In this document: piece by piece, positions 7,749 to 13,058 of the stretch
Numbering within the stretch: position 1 is the stretch's first letter
How the letters are laid out: each line of letters opens with the position of its first letter
NCBI GenBank assembly: GCA_903959665.1
Contig: CAJBXY010000013.1
Span: 1 to 13,058 of the forward strand
Length of the DNA: 13,058 nt
Source of the DNA: an uncultured Solirubrobacterales bacterium
Lineage (GTDB): Bacteria > Actinomycetota > Thermoleophilia > Solirubrobacterales > Solirubrobacteraceae
Reading direction: 5' to 3'
Program-made: the position numbers and the translations under genes
The notes under the pieces: generated by a model
Told to the model about the DNA's origin: nothing
What the model saw: the letters and a program-made list of their open reading frames with translations, nothing else
Database searches by the model: none

Positions 7749-10342
7749 TGCCGGCTCGCAGCTCCGATCAAATCCGTTCGACCTTCCTTGAGTTCTTCGA
7801 GGCCAACGGCCACGCGCTGCGCCCGTCAGGTTCGCTGGTTCCCGCATCGTTCGACTCGTCGGTGCTGCTGACGACCGCCGGGATGCACCCTCTGAAGGAG
7901 TACTTCATGGGGCTAGAGAAGCCGCCGGCAACGCGCCTGACAAGCTGCCAGAAGTGCTTCCGCACCACCGACATCGAAAACGTCGGAAACACGGCCCGCC
8001 ACCTCACATTCTTCGAGATGCTCGGCAATTTTTCGCTCGGCGACTACTTCAAAGAGGGCGCGATCGAGCTTGCCTGGAAGCTTTCGCTTGAGGGCTTCGG
8101 TTTCGATGCTGAGAAGATTTGGATTACTGTTTTCGAAGGCGATAAGGAGCTTGGGCTCGGCGCCGACGAGGAAGCGATCGCCGCGTGGGAGGCGGTCGGC
8201 GTGCCGCGCGAGCGGATCGTCCTCTGCCCACGCTCTGAGAACTTCTGGCAGGCCGGGCCGACCGGCCCATGCGGCCCGTGCAGCGAGCTTTACCTTGACC
8301 GCGGCGAACAGTACGGCGAGCCGGACGACCTTCCCGGCGGCGAGAACGACCGTTTTCTTGAGTACTGGAACCTCGTCTTCATGGAGTTCGACCAGAACCC
8401 TGAGGGCGTGCTCGCGCCGCTCCCTGCGAAGAACATCGACACCGGCGCTGGGCTCAACCGCTTGGCTTTGATTGAGCAGGACGTCGAAAGCGTCTTTGAG
8501 ACGGATCAGTTCGCCGGTTTGATGGCGCTCGGCCGCGAGCTCGGCGCCGCCGACGCCGACACGCGTTCGCTGCGGATCCTCGCCGACCATTCGCGCGCGA
8601 TGACCTTCCTGATTGCTGACGGCATCGTTCCCTCGAACGAAGATCGCGGCTACATTCTGCGCCGCGTGATGCGCCGCGCAGTTCTTCAGGGCCAGCGGAT
8701 CGGCATCGAAGGGCAGTTCCTTCCCGCCTTCGCCGAACAGGTAATCGACGTGATGGGCGCTGCCTACCCGGAGCTGGTTGAGCGCCGCAAGACGATCCTC
8801 GAATGGGTCCGTGGGGAAGAGGAGAGCTTCGGCCGCACGCTCGTTCAAGGGAGCGGACTGCTTGACCAGCTGCTCGATGCTGGGACTCTGAGCGGCGAAG
8901 ACGCATTCCGTCTCCACGACACCTTCGGCTTTCCGATCGAGCTAACGCGTGAGCTGGCCGACGAGCGCGGCGTGCCGTTCGCCCAGGAGGATGAGTTTGA
9001 CCGCCTGATGGGAGAGCAGCGGACGCGCTCGGCCGCGGGCGCCGGCGAGCGCAAGGTTGGCGTTTCCGCGGAGGCGGTCCGTGCCGTTGGCGGCGAACAG
9101 GCGCGCTTCGTCGGCTATCAATCGCTCAGCGTACGAACGAACGTCGTCGCCATCGCCCAGGAGGACGGCCGCACGCTCGTGAAGCTCGCCGATTCGCCTT
9201 TCTACGCCGAAGGTGGCGGCCAGACCGCCGACATCGGCGCGCTGCTTTCGGCCGACGGCGCGCCACTAGCCGATGTCGTCGGCGTGATCCGCGCCGGTGA
9301 TGATCAAGCGCTCGTCGTCGAAGCCGTGACCGACGCCCTCCAGGTTGGGGCCGAGGTTCTCGCCGAGGTCGACGCGACGGCGCGCCACGCAACCGAGTGC
9401 AACCACACCGCCACCCATCTGCTCCACGGCGCGCTGCGCGAGCGGCTCGGTGATCACGTCCGTCAGGCCGGCTCGTACGTCGGGCCCGACAAGCTCCGCT
9501 TTGACTTCAACCACTCGGCGAGGCTCAGCGATGACGATCGTCAAGCGGTCGAGGATCAGGTCAACGCAATGATTCTGGAGAGCCTCAACGTGCGAGCTTT
9601 GACGACGACGATCGACGAGGCCCAGAAGCTCGGCGCGATGGCTCTCTTCGGCGAGAAATACGGCGAGATCGTAAGGATGGTTGAGATCGGTGACGGCAGC
9701 TTCTCGCGTGAGCTTTGCGGCGGAACACACGTAGCGAGGACATCGGAGATTGGCTGCCTGAAGATCATCAGCGAAGGGTCCAGCGCGGCCAACGTGCGGC
9801 GGATTGAGGCGATAACCGGGCCGGTCGCAGTAGCGCTGCTGCGCAGCAACGATCGGTTGCTCAATGACGCCGCGCAGGCTCTGAAGACGACGCCGGATCA
9901 GCTTCCGGCGGCGGTCGCGAAGTTAGCGCAGGGCGCCCGCAGCAGCGCGCGCGACGCTGGCGCCGCGCTCGATGAAGAGCAGCTCGCTGGCGCGGCTAGG
10001 GATCTCGGTGGGGCGAAACTGCTCGTCGCCAACGTCGGCGAGGTCCCCGCCAAAGCACTGATGGACGTAGCCGACAGACTTAAGGCCAAGCTCGGTGATG
10101 ACGCCGCGGTGATCGTCGGAAGTGTTGCTGAGGGGCGAGTTTCGTTGGTCGTCGCAGTGACCCCCGCTCTAGTTGAGCGCGGCGTCAAGGCTGGCGAAGT
10201 GGTGGCCGCGGCGGCTGCCGTCGTCGGCGGCGGCGGTGGAGGGCGCGACACGATCGCCCAGGCCGGCGGCAAAGATCCGGAGAAGCTCGAGGAGGCGCTC
10301 GCGCTTGCCGCCAAAACCGTCGAAGAGGCGCTCGCCGTCTAG
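7748..10342 (+). CDS. alaS: Alanyl-tRNA synthetase
   Basis: 864 residues from ATG 7748, whose A is the last base of the mnmA stop (TGATG), the same junction as hisS-aspS. An ATG at 7730 in the same frame would add six residues inside mnmA and is less likely. Catalytic core: FLEFFEANGH at 13-22, motif 2 region with CQKCFRTTDIENVGNTARH at 67-85 and FFEMLGNFSLGDYF at 88-101, GPTGPCGPCSE at 170-180, motif 3 NIDTGAGLNRLA at 229-240. The editing domain that clears mischarged Ser or Gly shows its zinc site: H553 and H557 in HTATH, C657 and H661 in CGGTH. The C-Ala domain ends with a glycine-rich stretch before RDTIAQAGGKDPEKL at 833-847. The class II motif more often reads DTGxGLER; here Asn237 replaces Glu. 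Size and domain set are otherwise complete. An alaS-ruvX-mltG order is conserved in many Gram-positive bacteria. Confidence 0.97.
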   Translation: MPARSSDQIRSTFLEFFEANGHALRPSGSLVPASFDSSVLLTTAGMHPLKEYFMGLEKPPATRLTSCQKCFRTTDIENVGNTARHLTFFEMLGNFSLGDYFKEGAIELAWKLSLEGFGFDAEKIWITVFEGDKELGLGADEEAIAAWEAVGVPRERIVLCPRSENFWQAGPTGPCGPCSELYLDRGEQYGEPDDLPGGENDRFLEYWNLVFMEFDQNPEGVLAPLPAKNIDTGAGLNRLALIEQDVESVFETDQFAGLMALGRELGAADADTRSLRILADHSRAMTFLIADGIVPSNEDRGYILRRVMRRAVLQGQRIGIEGQFLPAFAEQVIDVMGAAYPELVERRKTILEWVRGEEESFGRTLVQGSGLLDQLLDAGTLSGEDAFRLHDTFGFPIELTRELADERGVPFAQEDEFDRLMGEQRTRSAAGAGERKVGVSAEAVRAVGGEQARFVGYQSLSVRTNVVAIAQEDGRTLVKLADSPFYAEGGGQTADIGALLSADGAPLADVVGVIRAGDDQALVVEAVTDALQVGAEVLAEVDATARHATECNHTATHLLHGALRERLGDHVRQAGSYVGPDKLRFDFNHSARLSDDDRQAVEDQVNAMILESLNVRALTTTIDEAQKLGAMALFGEKYGEIVRMVEIGDGSFSRELCGGTHVARTSEIGCLKIISEGSSAANVRRIEAITGPVAVALLRSNDRLLNDAAQALKTTPDQLPAAVAKLAQGARSSARDAGAALDEEQLAGAARDLGGAKLLVANVGEVPAKALMDVADRLKAKLGDDAAVIVGSVAEGRVSLVVAVTPALVERGVKAGEVVAAAAAVVGGGGGGRDTIAQAGGKDPEKLEEALALAAKTVEEALAV

Positions 10343-10345
10343 CCA

Positions 10346-10759
10346 GTGAGGGTTCTAGCGCTCGATCACGGTTCGGCCCGCTGTGGCTGCGCTCTCAGCG
10401 ACACGACCGGCACATTGGCTAGCCCGATCGAGCCGGTGCTTCGCCCAGAGACAAAGGCCGGCATCGCCCGGCTACGCGAGCTGGTCGCCGAGCGTGAGGT
10501 TGATCGCATAATCGTCGGCCTGCCGCTTTCGCTCTCCGGTGGCGACTCCGAACAGACGCGCGAGGCGCGCGCCTTCGCCGACAAACTCCGCTCGGCGCTC
10601 GGGCCAGCGGTCCCAGTTGAGCTCTTCGATGAGCGATTTACAACGACGATCGCCGCCAGCAGTGAGGGCCGTGAGAGCGAAGATTCGCGCGCAGCCGCTG
10701 TCTTGTTGGATGATTGGCTGGCCCGCCACGGGCACGAGCATTGGGAGCGCGATGAGTGA
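10346..10759 (+). CDS. ruvX: RuvX/YqgF family RNase H-like nuclease
   Basis: 137 residues, the usual family size. It begins at GTG 10346, three bases after the alaS stop, without a strong ribosome site, so reinitiation after alaS is likely. The RNase H-fold signatures are LALDHGSARCGCALSD at 4-19 (D7), IIVGLPLSLSGG at 55-66 and FDERFTT at 94-100 (D95), with a third acidic candidate at D113 in the ESEDSRAAAVLL segment. Family members are described both as Holliday junction resolvase-like proteins and as factors in 16S rRNA 5' maturation; which applies here cannot be told from sequence. Its last 8 bases are shared with the start of mltG, a coupling seen widely between these two genes. Confidence 0.94.
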   Translation: MRVLALDHGSARCGCALSDTTGTLASPIEPVLRPETKAGIARLRELVAEREVDRIIVGLPLSLSGGDSEQTREARAFADKLRSALGPAVPVELFDERFTTTIAASSEGRESEDSRAAAVLLDDWLARHGHEHWERDE

Positions 10760-12152
10760 CGAACAGAGCCGCAGCGAAGAGCAGCGCGAAGCAGCCCGCC
10801 TAGAGCGGCAGCGCAAGCGTGCGGCTGAGAAGGGCGAGCCGGCCCCCGCGCCCGCGCGCAAAGAGCTGCCTGCGCAGGCAGCGCCGATTGGTGCGGGGCC
10901 GCCGCGTGCTGCGAAGCCTGTTGCCCCGCCGGCCACCCCTGCCGAGCGAGTCGCGCCGCAGGCGCCGCAAGCGGCTGGGCAGCCGGCAGCGCCGCCCGCA
11001 GCGCCACGAAAAGTGACCGACGACGATGAGCCGCCAAGCGGCACGATCCGGCCGGGAGGCGCTACTGCCACACCGCCGCCAGCGCAGGGCCGCCGCCGCT
11101 CACCAGGCCGCCACGCATTGCTGTTCGCGATTGTCGCTGTTGTTCTCGTCGCCGCGCTCTTCATCTTGAACGGCATCTTTGAGCCATTCAAAGGAGAGGG
11201 CTCGGAGAGTGTCACGGTGAAGATTCCGCCCGGAGTCGATGCCGGCGACATCGGCACGCAGCTGGCGGATAAGGGAGTTGTCGGCTCGGCCTTCTTCTTC
11301 GAGCTGCGGGCGACGATTGGCGGCGACCGAGGAAAGCTGCGCGCGGGCACATACAAGCTGCGCAAGGAGATGAGCAACGGCGCCGCACTGGCCGTCTTGA
11401 CGAACGTTCAGAAGGGCGCCGCCGTGATCGACGTGCTGGTGCCAGAAGGGCCAGCACGCGAGGAGGTCGCTCCAGTGGTCGCCAAACAGGGCGTTACCGG
11501 CGACTACTTGGCGGCCTCCGTCTCCTCACCGCAGCTCAGCCCGACGGCATACGGGGCACCGAAGAGCGTCAAATCGCTGGAGGGATTCCTCTTTCCGGCG
11601 ACCTATGAGCTGCTGAGGAGCGCGCCGACGGCCAAGAAGCTCGTCGGCGACCAGGTGACGGCCTTCAAGCGCAACATCGCCGAGGTAAACATGAGCTACG
11701 CGAAGAGCAAGAACTTAACCGTCTTCGACGTTGTGACTCTGGCCTCGATCATCGAGCGTGAAGCGCTCTTCGACCGCGACCGGCCGCTCGTTGCCGCCGT
11801 CTTCTATAACCGGCTGCGCGACTCGATTTCGCTCGGAAGCGACGCTACAACGCGCTTTGCCGTCAGCAATTGGGACAAGCCGCTCACGGCCAGCCAGATC
11901 GCCAGCAAGTCGCCCTACAACACGCGCCAAGTGGCCGGGCTTCCTCCCGGCCCGATCGGCAATCCTGGCTTGGCATCGATCCAAGCGGCCGCCAATCCGC
12001 CGAAGAGCGACTACCTCTACTTCATCGTCGCGCCGTGCAAGAAGGGCGCATTGGTTTTCGCCAAGACGCTGCCCGAGTTTCAGAAGTTGATTGACGCCTA
12101 TTTCAACCGTCGCGCCGCTCAGGGCGGCAAAGATCCGGCATTCTGCCGTTAG
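10752..12152 (+). CDS. mltG: Endolytic transglycosylase MltG (YceG family)
   Basis: 466 residues from ATG 10752, overlapping ruvX by 8 bases, with GGGAG at 10743-10747 as ribosome site. MltG cleaves nascent glycan strands at the outer face of the membrane and so sets their length. Layout: a long cytoplasmic N-terminus (1-120), highly charged at first and then rich in Pro, Ala and Arg, probably disordered; one membrane helix at about 121-139 (LLFAIVAVVLVAALFILNG); a LysM-like module at about 150-225; then the catalytic part with LEGFLFPATYEL at 276-287, LASIIEREA at 330-338 (E335, the expected catalytic Glu, plus E337), RPLVAAVFYNRL at 344-355, SPYNTRQVAGLPPGPIGNPG at 387-406 and DYLYFIV at 420-426. 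The frame is open further upstream to 10539, but that would lie inside ruvX. Position between ruvX and aroE matches mycobacterial gene order. Confidence 0.95.
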   Translation: MSDEQSRSEEQREAARLERQRKRAAEKGEPAPAPARKELPAQAAPIGAGPPRAAKPVAPPATPAERVAPQAPQAAGQPAAPPAAPRKVTDDDEPPSGTIRPGGATATPPPAQGRRRSPGRHALLFAIVAVVLVAALFILNGIFEPFKGEGSESVTVKIPPGVDAGDIGTQLADKGVVGSAFFFELRATIGGDRGKLRAGTYKLRKEMSNGAALAVLTNVQKGAAVIDVLVPEGPAREEVAPVVAKQGVTGDYLAASVSSPQLSPTAYGAPKSVKSLEGFLFPATYELLRSAPTAKKLVGDQVTAFKRNIAEVNMSYAKSKNLTVFDVVTLASIIEREALFDRDRPLVAAVFYNRLRDSISLGSDATTRFAVSNWDKPLTASQIASKSPYNTRQVAGLPPGPIGNPGLASIQAAANPPKSDYLYFIVAPCKKGALVFAKTLPEFQKLIDAYFNRRAAQGGKDPAFCR

Positions 12153-12158
12153 GGGGAG
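12151..12158 (+). promoter_or_regulatory. Strong ribosome binding site for aroE overlapping the mltG stop
   Basis: AGGGGGAG begins within the TAG stop of mltG (12150-12152) and ends 6 bases before the GTG at 12165. It is the best purine-rich site in the window and fixes the aroE start. Ribosomes ending mltG would finish directly on it, consistent with co-translation. Confidence 0.8.
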
Positions 12159-12164
12159 TCGATC

Positions 12165-12959
12165 GTGAGCGCTACTCGACTTGCAGTGATCGGTTGGCCG
12201 GTCGACCACAGCCGCTCACCGGCGATGCACAATGCCGCGCTCGTTGCCGTCGGCCTAAGCGACTGGGAGTTTCAGCTTCTCCCAGTGCCGCCGGAAAAGT
12301 TCGTCGATTGCATCGCTGGACTGCGCGATGATGACTTTCGCGGCGCCAGCGTGACGATCCCACACAAGGAGACGACGGTCGGGCTGGTCGATCGGTTGAG
12401 CGATCGCGCGCAGGCTATCGGCGCTGTCAACACGCTGATCTTCGAAGCCAGCGGTGAGCTCGTTGGCGACAACACCGACGCGCCAGGGTTCATCGCGTCA
12501 CTGCCGGCCGCGCCGCTGCCTGGCTCGACGGCGATGGTGCTCGGCGCCGGCGGCGTTGCGCACGCCGTCGTCTGGGCGCTCCGCGACTGCGGCGTCGAGG
12601 TAAAGATTTGGAATCGAACCGCGGCTCGCGCCGAACAGCTCGCGAAGCGCTTTGAAGCCACTGCCGTGGAGAGCGCACAGCCCGCCCAGATGCTCGTCAA
12701 CTGTACGGCCGCGGGCCTTGAAGGCGACCCGTTTGCGAGCCTGCCACTTTCGCCTGAACAGCTCGCGGACTACCGCGTGGTCGCCGACGTCGTCTACCAC
12801 GGCGGGCCGGGGGCGCTGCTGGAAGCTGCCGCGGCGGCCGGCGCAGAGACCGCCGATGGCATCGAGATGCTGGTCCAGCAGGGAGCTATCGCGTTCGAAC
12901 AATGGACCGGGGTTGCCGCTCCGGTTGACGTTATGCGCGCCGCCGCGGTTGCTGGCTAG
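12165..12959 (+). CDS. aroE: Shikimate dehydrogenase
   Basis: 264 residues from GTG 12165, positioned by a strong ribosome site. It reduces 3-dehydroshikimate to shikimate with NADPH in the cytosolic aromatic amino acid pathway. The substrate domain shows GWPVDHSRSPAMHNAA at 10-25 (SRSP is the shikimate-binding loop), SVTIPHKE at 62-69 with catalytic Lys68, AIGAVNTL at 84-91 and DNTDAPGF at 102-109 with Asp105. The nucleotide domain shows the dinucleotide-binding loop GAGGVAHA at 127-134 and NRT at 150-152, where NADPH phosphate is usually held. Near the end, ADVVYH at 207-212 and EMLVQQGAIAFEQWTG at 234-249 are typical. The family motif is more often NVTIPHK; Ser62 replaces Asn here. It closes the + strand gene run, six bases from the stop of a convergent gene. 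Confidence 0.95.
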   Translation: MSATRLAVIGWPVDHSRSPAMHNAALVAVGLSDWEFQLLPVPPEKFVDCIAGLRDDDFRGASVTIPHKETTVGLVDRLSDRAQAIGAVNTLIFEASGELVGDNTDAPGFIASLPAAPLPGSTAMVLGAGGVAHAVVWALRDCGVEVKIWNRTAARAEQLAKRFEATAVESAQPAQMLVNCTAAGLEGDPFASLPLSPEQLADYRVVADVVYHGGPGALLEAAAAAGAETADGIEMLVQQGAIAFEQWTGVAAPVDVMRAAAVAG

Positions 12960-12965
12960 CTGGCG

Positions 12966-13058
12966 CTACTCGAGCTTTTCGCCGACGTGGTGGAGCTGGA
13001 AGGCTCGGACAAGGTCGACGATCCCGGACATCAGCGCCCAGAGGCCGACGAAGAGGAC
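12966..13058 (-). CDS. C-terminal end of a membrane protein, possibly HdeD/DUF308 family (5' end outside window)
   Basis: Reading the minus strand from the window edge gives 30 codons and then TAG at 12968-12966. The peptide begins VLFVGLWALMSGIVDLVRAF and continues QLHHVGEKLE. A hydrophobic helix followed by a basic/amphipathic tail is what the last helix of HdeD-type (DUF308) membrane proteins looks like, and the pattern LWALxSGIxDxVRAFQ is reminiscent of them. The identification rests on about 20 residues and is tentative. The gene faces aroE with only six bases between stop codons and no visible terminator, so the two transcripts may overlap. Confidence 0.5.
   Translation of the reverse strand, partial: VLFVGLWALMSGIVDLVRAFQLHHVGEKLE

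Noticed and set aside
7913..8917. Minus-strand open frame of 334 codons inside alaS
   Set aside because: It lies opposite a fully supported AlaRS catalytic core, shows no family signature, and long antisense frames are expected in GC-rich coding DNA.
10226..10246. GGC/GGT/GGA run near the end of alaS as a repeat element
   Set aside because: It is codon usage for the glycine-rich stretch of the C-Ala domain, found in many AlaRS proteins.
10539..10751. Upstream extension of mltG by 71 codons
   Set aside because: The extension runs through conserved ruvX sequence in another frame; ATG 10752 has a ribosome site and gives the usual short ruvX-mltG overlap.
10472..11377. Minus-strand open frame of about 300 codons across ruvX and mltG
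   Set aside because: Low-complexity Ala/Ser/Arg-rich translation opposite two well-identified genes; no motif or ribosome site supports it.
12951..12966. GCTGGCTAGCTGGCGC around the aroE stop as a terminator hairpin
   Set aside because: It is a short direct repeat of GCTGGC around a GCTAGC palindrome; it does not form a useful stem and no T run follows.

Overview
This GC-rich window (roughly two-thirds G+C by eye) is almost entirely coding on the + strand. It reads as a chromosomal housekeeping region of an actinobacterium. The protein wording and the block MBL hydrolase - hisS - aspS ... alaS - ruvX - mltG - aroE match the order I know from Mycobacterium and relatives. A deep-branching class such as Thermoleophilia (Solirubrobacterales) is my best guess, but that is inference, not proof. 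I see no mobile element, CRISPR array, tRNA or rRNA.

Layout. 1-1301: two ABC-2 type export permeases, the first cut by the window edge, joined by a 4-base GTGA overlap; their ATPase is presumably just upstream. 1327-2211: a glutamate formimidoyltransferase-like protein (FtcD N-terminal type). 2217-2606: a small basic protein with two membrane helices and no recognised function. 2611-3276: a glyoxalase II-like metallo-beta-lactamase hydrolase. 3273-10342: a translation block of hisS, aspS, an IscU/NifU-like domain fused to the tRNA thiolase MnmA, and alaS. 10346-12959: ruvX, mltG and aroE. 12966-13058: the C-terminal end of a convergent minus-strand membrane protein, possibly HdeD/DUF308-like.

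How it works together. Stops and starts from 2606 onward overlap or nearly touch (GTGA, TGATG twice, a 3-base gap, an 8-base overlap), so the genes are probably co-transcribed and in part translationally coupled. The larger + strand gaps precede ftcD (25 bases) and the mnmA fusion (31 bases). Each carries a TANNNT -10-like hexamer 6 or 9 bases before the start codon, suggesting leaderless or near-leaderless promoters. Three aminoacyl-tRNA synthetases and one U34 thiolation enzyme make this a tRNA charging and modification cluster, followed by a resolvase-like/rRNA-maturation factor, a peptidoglycan terminase and a shikimate pathway enzyme.

The most unusual object is the IscU-MnmA fusion at 6339-7748. 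Its N-terminal scaffold-like domain keeps two of the three canonical cysteines, plus the Asp and His ligand positions. It has Ala where IscU carries its third cysteine, the usual sulfur acceptor. It sits at the place where Bacillus-type genomes have a separate cysteine desulfurase next to mnmA. A plausible reading is a built-in sulfur relay domain for tRNA thiolation rather than a general Fe-S scaffold.
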